A stretch of 64,000 bases of DNA from Actinomycetota bacterium (GTDB taxonomy: Bacteria > Actinomycetota > Actinomycetes > Actinomycetales > Microbacteriaceae): positions 1 through 64,000 of the forward strand of contig JAUZFP010000094.1 of assembly GCA_030838475.1 (NCBI GenBank), read 5' to 3'. The position numbers and the translations under genes were made by a program. This document shows positions 48,479 to 57,921 of this stretch, in pieces. Numbering within the stretch: position 1 is the stretch's first letter; every line of letters starts with the position of its first letter. The notes under the pieces are model-generated. The model was not told the DNA's origin. It saw nothing but the letters and a program-made list of their open reading frames with translations, and did no database searches.

Positions 48479-49481
48479 CCTTCTCGTCGATCAGCCGCGA
48501 ACGCTGACGACAAAGCATGATCGCAGCGACGTCCCGTTCCGCCTCGGCACCCGCTCCGCGAGTTTCGTTGTGCTCGGGATCATGTCCCTCGCGGGGGTAT
48601 TCCTGCTCCTGCAGGGCGGGCAGGCGCTCGGGGCCGACGGTCCCAAGTTTCTGACGACCCAGGCCTGGGACCCCAACTCCGGCGTCTTTGGCATCGCGGC
48701 AGTGCTGCTCGGCACGATCTTTGTCGCGTTAACCGCCATCGTCATCGCGGTACCGCTTGCGACGGGTACCGCGCTGTACATCAGCGAGTACGCGCCGCGC
48801 CAGATCAGGCAGACCCTCATCACGCTTGTTGACCTGATGGCTGCGGTGCCCAGCGTGGTGTACGGGCTGTGGGGGCTGTTTCTTCTCCAGCCGGGGATCC
48901 AGAATGTCTCGCCGGGAATCGTGGATGTCTCGCAGTTTCTCGCGACCTGGTTCGGCTGGATTCCCATCTTTCACGTCGACGGGTTCGACCCGTCGGATCC
49001 GCTCACGACCAAGACGATCTTTACGGCATCCACCTTCGTCGCCGGAATTGTCGTCGCCATGATGGTCGCCCCGATCATCTGCTCCATCATGCGCGAGGTG
49101 TTCACGCAGGCGCCGTTGGGTGAGCGCGAGGGTGCACTCGCGCTCGGCGCGACCCGCTGGGGAATGATTCGAAGTGTCGTGCTCCCCTTCGGACGGGCCG
49201 GCATGATCGGCGGCACAATGCTCGGCCTGGGTCGAGCACTCGGGGAGACGATCGCGGTCTACCTGATCATCAGCCCGATCTTTACGATCCAGCCACACAT
49301 CCTGCAGAGCGGCGCGAACTCGATCTCCGCGCTCATCGCGCTTCGCTACAGCGAGGCATCCCCGTTCGAGATCTCCGCGCTCATGGCGGCCGGGCTCGCC
49401 CTCTTCATCATGACCCTTATCGTCAACTTCGGCGCATCCATCATCATCTCCCGGTCCCGGTCCGGAGCATCGAGCGACTGA
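48468..49481 (+). CDS. pstC: Phosphate-type ABC transporter permease PstC
   Basis: GTG 48468 preceded by AAGGAGA; YGLWGLFLLQPG, EREGALALGATRWGMIRSVVLPFGRAGMIGGTMLGLGRALGETIAV. Confidence 0.9.
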   Translation: MSGDLLVDQPRTLTTKHDRSDVPFRLGTRSASFVVLGIMSLAGVFLLLQGGQALGADGPKFLTTQAWDPNSGVFGIAAVLLGTIFVALTAIVIAVPLATGTALYISEYAPRQIRQTLITLVDLMAAVPSVVYGLWGLFLLQPGIQNVSPGIVDVSQFLATWFGWIPIFHVDGFDPSDPLTTKTIFTASTFVAGIVVAMMVAPIICSIMREVFTQAPLGEREGALALGATRWGMIRSVVLPFGRAGMIGGTMLGLGRALGETIAVYLIISPIFTIQPHILQSGANSISALIALRYSEASPFEISALMAAGLALFIMTLIVNFGASIIISRSRSGASSD

Positions 49482-50728
49482 TGACGACGACCATTGCGCC
49501 ACCCCCGTCTCCCGCGCCGCCGCAAGAGCTCGGCGAGGGTGAGCTCGTCGAGGTCCGGCGCAGCACCGGGGCGATCCGTCGCTCCGATACCTTCGGCATC
49601 CTCGGCTCGGCGATCGCGGCCGTGTCCCTGTCGGCGTGGCTGATGACCCAGCTGCTCATCTTCCAGGGGATCCTGCCGTTTATCGGGTTCGCCTATGTCT
49701 TCTTCGTGCTGTTTTACGGAATCGTCACGAGGTTCGACGAGTCGGGCATGGCGGTTCGGGATCGTCTGGTCGCGGTTCTGGTGCATTCCCTCGCGATCCT
49801 GCTCTTCATCGCCCTTGGCGCGGTGGTCATCTTCACCTTCGTGAAGGGGTACTCGGCGTTTTGGCACCTCAACTTCTTCACCGCGGACATGAGCGCTGCG
49901 GGTCCGCTCGATCCGCTCACCGACGGTGGGATCCTGCACGCGATCGCCGGGACGCTGATCATGATCACGATGGCCCTGGCCATCAGCATTCCCCTCGGTC
50001 TCGCGACAGCGGTCTACCTCAGCGAATTTCCCGGCAGGTACGCGCGACTGGTTCGAACGGTGGTCGAAGCGATGACCGCCCTCCCCTCGATCGTCGCCGG
50101 TCTGTTCATCTACGCGACAGTCATCCTGACCCTTGGGGTTCCGCGCTCCGGTTTCGCGGCCTCACTCGCAATCACGGTAATGATGCTCCCGATCATCATT
50201 CGCTCGTCCGACGTCGTGCTGCGGCTTGTCCCCGCGGGTCTCAAGGAGGCGTCTCAGGCGCTCGGATCGAACCGCTGGCGCACCGTCTGGAATGTGACAC
50301 TGCCGACCGCCCGCTCCGGACTGACGACCGCCATCATTCTGGGAACCGCGCGCGGGATCGGCGAGACGTCGCCGGTGCTACTCACCGCCGGACTCACGAG
50401 CTTCTTCAATTTCAACCCGTTCTCGGGTCCGATGGTGTCACTGCCACTTGCGACCTTCAGCTTCGTCAAGTCACCGGAGCCCAACTACATCGCGCGGGGG
50501 TTCGGCAGTGCGGCAGTTCTCATGCTGCTGGTGCTCGTGCTGTTCATCATCGCCCGACTGATCGGCGGGCGCGGCCCGGGCGTACTCACCGCGGGCCAGC
50601 TTCGGCGGCGGCTGCAGCAGTCTCGACAGGATGACTACCGCATCCGGGCTCGCGAACTCGGGATGTTCGCCACAACACCGCAATCCGTACGGCCTCGGCG
50701 CCGACGCACCCCGGGCGGAGACTCGTGA
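49481..50728 (+). CDS. pstA: Phosphate-type ABC transporter permease PstA
   Basis: EAMTALPSIVAGLFIYA; EASQALGSNRWRTVWNVTLPTARSGLTTAIILGTARGIGETSPVLLTAG. Confidence 0.9.
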   Translation: MTTTIAPPPSPAPPQELGEGELVEVRRSTGAIRRSDTFGILGSAIAAVSLSAWLMTQLLIFQGILPFIGFAYVFFVLFYGIVTRFDESGMAVRDRLVAVLVHSLAILLFIALGAVVIFTFVKGYSAFWHLNFFTADMSAAGPLDPLTDGGILHAIAGTLIMITMALAISIPLGLATAVYLSEFPGRYARLVRTVVEAMTALPSIVAGLFIYATVILTLGVPRSGFAASLAITVMMLPIIIRSSDVVLRLVPAGLKEASQALGSNRWRTVWNVTLPTARSGLTTAIILGTARGIGETSPVLLTAGLTSFFNFNPFSGPMVSLPLATFSFVKSPEPNYIARGFGSAAVLMLLVLVLFIIARLIGGRGPGVLTAGQLRRRLQQSRQDDYRIRARELGMFATTPQSVRPRRRRTPGGDS

Positions 50729-52470
50729 TGAGGAGACATGTCGCCGCGGCGACCCTCGCGGCATTGGCGATTATCGGCGTTGTCGGTAGCGGTGTCGGTG
50801 GTGCGCCGGCGGCGGCGAGTCGGACGGACGTCGGTGCCAGCTACGCGACGATCTCCGGCATCGGCTCGACCTGGTCGGCCAACGCCATCCAGCAGTGGGC
50901 CCGAAACGTGCTGAGCAACTACCAGTGGAAGGTCAACTACTCGGATGCCGGGTCCTCGGCCGGGCGCCAGGCGTTTGCCCTCCCGAACGGTGGCGCCGAC
51001 TTCGCCGTCTCCGAGATCCCGTACGCACTGAAGAACAGCGACAGCGTCGATCCGGTGCCGCCGCGGCACTTCGCGTACATGCCGTTCGTCGCCGGTGGCA
51101 CGTCCTTCATGTACAACCTGGTGATCGGCGGCAAGCGGGTCACCAACCTGCGACTCAGTGGTGCAACCGTGTCGAAGATCTTCTCCGACGCGATCACCAA
51201 GTGGAATGACCCCGCGATCGCCGCCGACAATCCCTCCCTCGCCCTTCCGGCCATCCCGATCGTCCCGGTCGTTCGCTCGGACGGGTCGGGTACTTCGGCG
51301 CAGCTGACCGCGTGGATGCGATCACAGTTCCCCGACGTCTATGCTGACCTCTGCCAGAAGGCAGGCAAGCCCGGGGTCGGGGGATCGAGCCTGTGCGGCA
51401 TCACCTCGAACTTTCCCGCGTTGCCGGGATTCAAAGCCCAGTCGGGTTCAAACGGCGTTGCCGGCTACGTCGCGCAGCCGCAGTATGTCGGTTCGATCAC
51501 CTACGTCGAATACTCGTACGCGCTGAATTCGCACTTCCCGGTCGCGAAGATCCTGAACGCCGCCGGCTATTACACCGAGCCGACCGCGGGAAACGTCGCG
51601 GTCGCGCTCCTGAAGGCGCAGATCAACGAGGACCAGAGCTCGACGGACTACCTCACTCAAATTCTCGGTGGCGTCTACACGAACCCGGATCCGCGCACCT
51701 ACCCGCTCTCGTCCTATTCATACATGCTGGTACCCACCGCGCTCGAGTACGGCTTCACCCTGAACAAGGGGAAGACGCTCGCCGCCTTCGCCAACTACTT
51801 CCTCTGCCAGGGACAGCAGGATGCGGACGTGCTGGGTTACTCGGCGCTACCCATCAACCTCGCGCAGGCGGGCCTCGACCAGGTGCTGAAGATACCCGGC
51901 GGCGATCCGACGAGTGTCAACATCGCGAAGTGCAACAACCCGACGTTCTCCTCGGACGGGTCCAACCGGCTTGCGACCACGGCTGCGCAACCCCAGGCGT
52001 GCGACAAGCAGGGCACGACGCAGTGCGCGACGGGGACCGGCGGAGCCGCGAATGTGTCGACCGCGGGCAGCAAGGGCGGTTCCGGATCGTCCGGTTCGTC
52101 CGGCGCCTCGGGCTCTGGCAGCCCGTCGGACGGGAGCTCAGACAGTAGCTCCGGGGGTGGCGGCGTCGCCACCTCGGATGTCTCGTCGGATACCCGGCCG
52201 CTCACCGTCGCCGGCAAGCCGATGACGATTCCGACATCCACGGTGACCGCGACGCCCGGCCTGATGGCGGCCGCGGTGGCCGTGCTGCTGGTGCTCGGTG
52301 CGATCTTCGGCCCGCCCATCAGGTCTCGCCTCCGCCCGCGGGATCGTCCGCGTAGGGGGTCCCCCGAGCGACCCAAACGGCGAGCGGCCGGATTCGCGAT
52401 ACCGAAAATTCACCTGCGGTCCGTACGTAGGGAACGTGCTCCTAGCCCAAGCTCGACGGAAGGCTCCTAG
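50725..52470 (+). CDS. PstS-like substrate-binding protein with Gly/Ser linker and C-terminal TM anchor
   Basis: SVDPVPPRHFAYMPFVAGGTSFMYNLVIGGKRVTNLRLSG; VVRSDGSGTSAQLTAWM; C-terminal GLMAAAVAVLLVLGAIFGPPIRSRLRPRDR. Confidence 0.85.
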   Translation: MMRRHVAAATLAALAIIGVVGSGVGGAPAAASRTDVGASYATISGIGSTWSANAIQQWARNVLSNYQWKVNYSDAGSSAGRQAFALPNGGADFAVSEIPYALKNSDSVDPVPPRHFAYMPFVAGGTSFMYNLVIGGKRVTNLRLSGATVSKIFSDAITKWNDPAIAADNPSLALPAIPIVPVVRSDGSGTSAQLTAWMRSQFPDVYADLCQKAGKPGVGGSSLCGITSNFPALPGFKAQSGSNGVAGYVAQPQYVGSITYVEYSYALNSHFPVAKILNAAGYYTEPTAGNVAVALLKAQINEDQSSTDYLTQILGGVYTNPDPRTYPLSSYSYMLVPTALEYGFTLNKGKTLAAFANYFLCQGQQDADVLGYSALPINLAQAGLDQVLKIPGGDPTSVNIAKCNNPTFSSDGSNRLATTAAQPQACDKQGTTQCATGTGGAANVSTAGSKGGSGSSGSSGASGSGSPSDGSSDSSSGGGGVATSDVSSDTRPLTVAGKPMTIPTSTVTATPGLMAAAVAVLLVLGAIFGPPIRSRLRPRDRPRRGSPERPKRRAAGFAIPKIHLRSVRRERAPSPSSTEGS

Positions 52471-52471
52471 C

Positions 52472-55132
52472 GTGCACAGCGTGCTTCCCCCCACCATCCG
52501 AGTCCAGGGCAATCGACGCGCCCTCGTCGTCCGCATCGCGTGCGTGCTCATCGCGGTGGCGTCCTTGGGCGGGATCGCATTCAGCGGCACCCTGTCGGCG
52601 AAAGCGGATGCCAACGCCGACTCGTCGCTGACCGTCAGCTGGACCGGTGACACGGGTTCCGCAGCATCCATCCAGCCGACCCGCGACACCAGTGGCTTCG
52701 AATACAACGAGTTCAAGAACATCAAGGTCACCGTCGAACAGACCCAAAACCTGATCGACCAGGCGGTGCGGGTCGACGTCTCGGGATTCTCCGGTGGTAC
52801 TCAGAGTGCAGCGGACGGCACCGGCCAAATCTGGTCGACGGCGACGAACTTCGTCCAGGCGATGCAGTGCTGGGGGGACCCCAGCTCGCCGAACTTTCGC
52901 CAGACCTGTGAGTGGGGCGGCCGTTTCGCCGCCAACAACGGTCTTGGTTCCTCGGTCTACGGCGACAACGTCTACCGCATCGCCGCGCGCGACGTGTCTC
53001 CGACCGCCGACCACACCACGGACAATCCGTTTGTCGCCCGCGACGGGGGGTCCTTCCCGGCCTACCAGGTACCGGACGACTCGGGCAACAAGGAATATCC
53101 CATCGCCGAGGAGTTCGGCGTCGACTCGAGCAATGAACAAAACGGTGCTCGGATCAAGGACGACGGAACCGGGAGCTTCGACTTCGAGATGCAGTCCTCC
53201 ATCCAGGCGCCGCACCTCGGCTGCGGTAGCAGCACGAGCACCCTGAAGTGTTACCTCGTGCTGGTTCCCCGCGGCACCGTGTACGGCGGCCACGACGCCT
53301 CCTGCAGCGCGATCTACGCCCCCGGCGGCGCTCCGTACACCTACGGACTCAGCCCCGCGATCCAGGCCGGCAGCCCCATGAACCCCGGGTGCGACTACTG
53401 GAAAAACCGGATCGTCGTGCCGCTGCAGTTCAACCCGGTTGCCGGCGTGTGCGCCGGGGGCGCAGAGGAGAACGTGATCGGGTCCCAGCTTCTGATCAGC
53501 GCGATGGCGAGTTGGCAGCCGACGCTGTGCACCACGGTGGGGACGCCGATCAGCTTCAACACCAACCCCGACTCGGTCGCCCGCGCCCAGCTGCTGGAGG
53601 GCAAGGCCGATGCGGCGTTCACCTCGTACCCGATCACGAGGGACGAACTCCAGGATCCCGACGATCAATCGGCCTTTGACCATACGACGGTGGCATATGC
53701 GCCCGTCGCCATCGGCGGCGTGGCAGTCTCGTTTCTCGCGGACGGCGTCAACGGGCAGATTGACCATCTGAACCTGTCGCCCCGGCTGCTGGCCAAGCTG
53801 CTCACACAGTCGTACCTGTTCGAGCTTCCCCTCGACGGCACCGATCAGGGGAACGCCGACTACGCGCAGCTCGGAGCAGTGAACCAGAGCTACACCTACC
53901 TGTTCCAGGACCCCGACTTCCAGGCGTTGAACCCCAACTCGGACGACTTCATCACCAACCCGTCCCTCGTCCTCCCCGGCCCGTCGGATGCGGACGCGAT
54001 CGCCCAGATCTGGAAGTGGATCCAGTCCGATGCCGCTGCTCGGGACTTCCTGAACGGGAAGCCCGACCCGTGGGGCATGACGGTCAATCCGAACTACCTT
54101 CCCGCGGGCGACCCCGCGGCCCACGTGCCGCAGTTCGACCCAACGACGGGAGCAAAGCTCTCGACGCAGAAAGCCGTCGGATTCAGCAACCTCGACGGAT
54201 CGCCGCTTTCGCTCGCAACCGCGCCGGTCAACTACTTTCCCAAGGCCGATGAATCCGAGGTGCCACACGTGCTGGGCGTCGAGTCGAGCCGCTACGACTC
54301 GATCCAGTCCTCGCCGTACGTCGATGACTTCGTCAAGTCTGCGGTGGTCGCCTTCCGAGCAAACCCGGGAGCGAAGACCGGATGGGATCCGTCGGCGACG
54401 AAGCCCGACGGCAGTCGTGGGGACTGGGTATCCGGCGGTCCGCAGATTCCGGGACGGCGTTTTGTCATCGCGGTGACGGATGTCGCGGCGACCCTGCGCT
54501 ACGACCTCGACTCGGTGGGTCTCCAGGCAGCGAACGGGACGACGGTAACTGTCCCAACGCCGGCCACCATGTCGGCCGCGATCTCGTCCGGGCTCGTCGC
54601 GACGAGTAATCCGGCGGTCAGGCAGGTTGACCCCGAGAAGGTGTCGGGCGACGGCTATCCGCTGACCACGGTCGTGTATGCCGCCGTCAACCTCTCCGGC
54701 AGTTCGTCCGCGGCTCGCACCTCCATGGCGAAGATGCTGACGTACATCGTCGGCGACGGCCAGACCGAGGGGACCCAGGTCGGCCAGCTCCCCGACGGAT
54801 ACCTCCCGCTGTCCGGCGACCTGCAGTCCCAGGCCAAGGCCGCGGCGACCGCGATTGCGATGTACACGGGTTCGACGAATTCTCCGGACGACGGCACGAA
54901 CGTCGGTGGCTCCAACAACGGGTTCGGTGATGGCGGTGGCGACTCGGGATCCGGCCCGAGCGGATCATCCAGTTCCGGACCACACATCGTGTCGCTCGGA
55001 ACGAGCAAGGAGGGGATGACGCCCGCCGACTCGAGCACACCCTTCGGCCAGCTCTTCCTCGGGATCGCATTGATCGTTGGCCTCGTCGGCGCAGTTTTCG
55101 CGCCGCTCGTCGTCGGATTGGGTCGCAGATGA
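52472..55132 (+). CDS. Large (886 aa) PstS-like protein with N-terminal extra region and C-terminal TM
   Basis: VVPLQFNPVAGVCAGGAEENVIGSQLLISAMASWQP; AQLLEGKADAAFTSYPITRDEL; C-terminal FGQLFLGIALIVGLVGAVFAPLVVGLGRR; GTG start at 52472. Confidence 0.75.
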   Translation: MHSVLPPTIRVQGNRRALVVRIACVLIAVASLGGIAFSGTLSAKADANADSSLTVSWTGDTGSAASIQPTRDTSGFEYNEFKNIKVTVEQTQNLIDQAVRVDVSGFSGGTQSAADGTGQIWSTATNFVQAMQCWGDPSSPNFRQTCEWGGRFAANNGLGSSVYGDNVYRIAARDVSPTADHTTDNPFVARDGGSFPAYQVPDDSGNKEYPIAEEFGVDSSNEQNGARIKDDGTGSFDFEMQSSIQAPHLGCGSSTSTLKCYLVLVPRGTVYGGHDASCSAIYAPGGAPYTYGLSPAIQAGSPMNPGCDYWKNRIVVPLQFNPVAGVCAGGAEENVIGSQLLISAMASWQPTLCTTVGTPISFNTNPDSVARAQLLEGKADAAFTSYPITRDELQDPDDQSAFDHTTVAYAPVAIGGVAVSFLADGVNGQIDHLNLSPRLLAKLLTQSYLFELPLDGTDQGNADYAQLGAVNQSYTYLFQDPDFQALNPNSDDFITNPSLVLPGPSDADAIAQIWKWIQSDAAARDFLNGKPDPWGMTVNPNYLPAGDPAAHVPQFDPTTGAKLSTQKAVGFSNLDGSPLSLATAPVNYFPKADESEVPHVLGVESSRYDSIQSSPYVDDFVKSAVVAFRANPGAKTGWDPSATKPDGSRGDWVSGGPQIPGRRFVIAVTDVAATLRYDLDSVGLQAANGTTVTVPTPATMSAAISSGLVATSNPAVRQVDPEKVSGDGYPLTTVVYAAVNLSGSSSAARTSMAKMLTYIVGDGQTEGTQVGQLPDGYLPLSGDLQSQAKAAATAIAMYTGSTNSPDDGTNVGGSNNGFGDGGGDSGSGPSGSSSSGPHIVSLGTSKEGMTPADSSTPFGQLFLGIALIVGLVGAVFAPLVVGLGRR

Positions 55133-55262
55133 CCCCCACAAAACTTCCGTTCCGAAACGCCCAGGAACGGAAAATCCCCCCGCCAAAGTGTGAGACCCCG
55201 GCGAGGGGAGCGTCCGTTTGGACGGAAACGCATGGGCAGAATAACAAAGAAAGCTGGCAGCA

Positions 55263-56369
55263 ATGCTAAAGAAGAATAAGCTGCGCCTCGGCGCGGCGGC
55301 GGTCGCGGCAGCCTGTGCCGTGGCCATGGCTGTTTCGGCGTCGCCCGCGTTCGCTGACCCAACCGGATTCAAGACGCTCTCTGGTGTTGGTTCTGACACC
55401 ATCCAGGACGTCATGAACGGAATGGGTTCGGCAGTCCCCGCGATCGGCTCTTACGACGCCGTCGATCCCGTGACCGGCGTGGGCGGTGGCAACATCATCA
55501 CCAAGTCGGGTGGACCTGCCTACGTCCGTCCGAACGGTTCGGGTGACGGTGTCAAGGCGCTCAGCGACTCGATCGAGGGTGGAACTCACCTGTGGAACAG
55601 CGTGAACATCGCCGGTCAGGTTGACTTCGCTCGTGCCTCTGGTTTCCAGGGCTCGACCGGAACCGACGTCACCTACATCCCGTTCGCACTCGACGCAGTG
55701 ACCTACGCGGTCAACGCCGGCAGCGACTTCCCGCGCAATATTCCGCTGGGCAGCGCGGCCGACGCACACTCACGCCTGTCGCTGTACAACATCTACAACT
55801 GCTTCAAGACGACCTACCAGAACAGCGACGGCGACTCGATCACGATTCACCCGCTCGTCCCGCAGTCGGGCTCCGGTACCGCGAAGTTCTGGGCGTCCAC
55901 ACTGGGCTTCAGTGACACCGCTCTTCCGAGCTGCGTCAAGCGAGTGAACACCGACACCGTCCCCGTGACGGTCGAGGAGCACAACGGCACCTCGATCGAC
56001 GACGCGGGTGACATCGTCCCGTTCTCGATCGCACAGTACATCGCACAGGGCAACCACGCGTCGATCGCCCAGGCGTTCGGTGTGAGCGTGCTGGAGCGCC
56101 GCGGCAACGTTGCGCTGGGTTCGATTGGTGGCCAGGCGCCGATCCGCGAGAGCGGCACGACGACGGTCATGAACCCGTCGTTCCCCGTCACCCGCCAGGT
56201 GTTCAACGTCGTGTCGAGCGCACTCGTGAGCCCCGCCGGTCCGATCAAGACCACCTTCGTCGGCGCGTCGAGCGCGGTTTGCTCGCAGTCCGCGCTGATC
56301 GAGGCGTTCGGATTCCAGACGATCTCGAACTGCGGCGACACCTCGCTGCAGGGCGCGTTCACCCAGTAG
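55263..56369 (+). CDS. Secreted PstS-like substrate-binding-domain protein, no anchor or lipobox
   Basis: Signal peptide to SPAFA|DP; FKTLSGVGSDTIQDVMNGM; RPNGSGDGVKALSDSIEGG; IHPLVPQSGSGTAKFWASTLGF. Confidence 0.8.
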   Translation: MLKKNKLRLGAAAVAAACAVAMAVSASPAFADPTGFKTLSGVGSDTIQDVMNGMGSAVPAIGSYDAVDPVTGVGGGNIITKSGGPAYVRPNGSGDGVKALSDSIEGGTHLWNSVNIAGQVDFARASGFQGSTGTDVTYIPFALDAVTYAVNAGSDFPRNIPLGSAADAHSRLSLYNIYNCFKTTYQNSDGDSITIHPLVPQSGSGTAKFWASTLGFSDTALPSCVKRVNTDTVPVTVEEHNGTSIDDAGDIVPFSIAQYIAQGNHASIAQAFGVSVLERRGNVALGSIGGQAPIRESGTTTVMNPSFPVTRQVFNVVSSALVSPAGPIKTTFVGASSAVCSQSALIEAFGFQTISNCGDTSLQGAFTQ

Positions 56370-56422
56370 TTCCCTCCTTACCGTTCACATCGATTCACCA
56401 ACTCACAAAGGAAAAGAATCTA

Positions 56423-57802
56423 ATGAATAAGTTCTCGCGGCGTTTTGCCGCAGTACTCGTCACGGGCGCACTCGTCGTCGCCGGTGCGACGCTCACGGCC
56501 TCGGCCGCGAACGCCGATTCAATTACCGGCAACATCAAGCTGTTCACAACGGGATCGAATGTCGGCACCATTGCCGCCAAGCAGGTCACCGCTGGCAGCT
56601 CCACCACCAACCCGATGATCTACGGAATCACGGTCGACCAGGCGTGCCCCGCCGGGTTCCGTGGTGCGGCGATCTTCACCGTGTTCCAGGGTGGAGTCAA
56701 GGTCGGAACGCTCGGTTCAACCGGTTTCGTTGCTGACGACGGAGTTGAGGGCACGAACGGCCTCAGCCCCGCCGACACCTCGATCGCGATGGACGAGTCC
56801 TCGACGCTGCCCGCCCAGAACCCCAAGGTGGACAACAACAAGTCGCTCGAGGTTGCGGCACCAACGCTGGCGACAGGCTCGTTCGAGCTTCGTTACTACT
56901 GCGGTGCTGACTCGCTCGGCCAGTTCGACTTCGTGAACGACAAGTACTTCGTTCTGACGTTGAACTTCGACAAGACGGCTCACACCTGGTCGACTCCGGT
57001 TGCCAAGATCAACACCACAACGTCGATCACGGCTTCGGCCGACCAGGTCGCCAAGACCGCGACGATCAACACGCAGATCAAGAACGCTGCCGACGGCACC
57101 AACGCCGCCACGGCAACGGGAACGGCGACGGTCAACCAGACCGCCCCGTCCGCTGCGACGCTCGGCACGGCAACGATTGCGGCCGGTGTTGCAACCTTCA
57201 CGACCGGCTCGCTGTCCCCCGGTGTATACACCTTCACGGTGACCTACGCCGGTGACACCGCGTTCAACGGCTCCATGTCGTCGACCGCAACGATCAGCAT
57301 CAACGGCTCCAACACTGGCGCAACGAACATCACATTCGATGTTCTTGCTGGTGCCAACCCGGGTGGCCTCGTGCTCTCGAATGTCCCGACCTCGGTCGAC
57401 CTCGGCTCCGCCACCTACAACAGTGGCCTGCTGACGGCGAGCAACCCGACGGGCTTCTCCGGCATCACGGTCACCGACAACCGTTCACTGGACGCGGCCG
57501 CCTGGTCGCTCACCGGATCGGTGTCCGACTTCACGGCCGGCGCCAAGACGTTGAGCGGTAAGTACCTGGGTTGGACCCCGTCGCTCACGAGCGGCCCGAC
57601 GGGTGCGGCGGCTGGCGCCACCGTGCTTCCGGCGGTCCAGGCGGCGCCCACCGGCGGCCTCAAGGCGGTCAGCCAGCTGGCGTCCGCCCCGGTCGTTGAC
57701 GGCAGCCCGGTCACCGTTGTGAAGGCTGGACTGAACGTGGCGATCCCGGCGAACTCCGCCACCGGTCACTACTCGGCCCTGCTGACGCTGACGCTTGCGT
57801 AA
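56423..57802 (+). CDS. Secreted protein with Ig-like repeat and C-terminal WxL-like domain
   Basis: Signal peptide to ANA|DS; C-terminal VTDNRSLDAAAWSLTGSVSDFTAGAKTLSGKYLGWTPSL matches the WxL pattern; start at ATG 56423. Confidence 0.75.
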   Translation: MNKFSRRFAAVLVTGALVVAGATLTASAANADSITGNIKLFTTGSNVGTIAAKQVTAGSSTTNPMIYGITVDQACPAGFRGAAIFTVFQGGVKVGTLGSTGFVADDGVEGTNGLSPADTSIAMDESSTLPAQNPKVDNNKSLEVAAPTLATGSFELRYYCGADSLGQFDFVNDKYFVLTLNFDKTAHTWSTPVAKINTTTSITASADQVAKTATINTQIKNAADGTNAATATGTATVNQTAPSAATLGTATIAAGVATFTTGSLSPGVYTFTVTYAGDTAFNGSMSSTATISINGSNTGATNITFDVLAGANPGGLVLSNVPTSVDLGSATYNSGLLTASNPTGFSGITVTDNRSLDAAAWSLTGSVSDFTAGAKTLSGKYLGWTPSLTSGPTGAAAGATVLPAVQAAPTGGLKAVSQLASAPVVDGSPVTVVKAGLNVAIPANSATGHYSALLTLTLA

Positions 57803-57921
57803 CGGAAACTGAGTCACCCCGGGCCGGGGTCGGACGTTCTCGTCCGGCCCCGGCTCATCCGGCGTTCTCGTCCCATCACCACCTATCAACTGCACCCTCG
57901 TAGAAATCTCTGGTCCACATC

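Noticed and set aside
52442-54268. 608-aa minus-strand ORF opposite the 886-aa PstS-like gene
   Set aside because: Antisense shadow; the plus strand has a recognisable substrate-binding domain and signal sequence.
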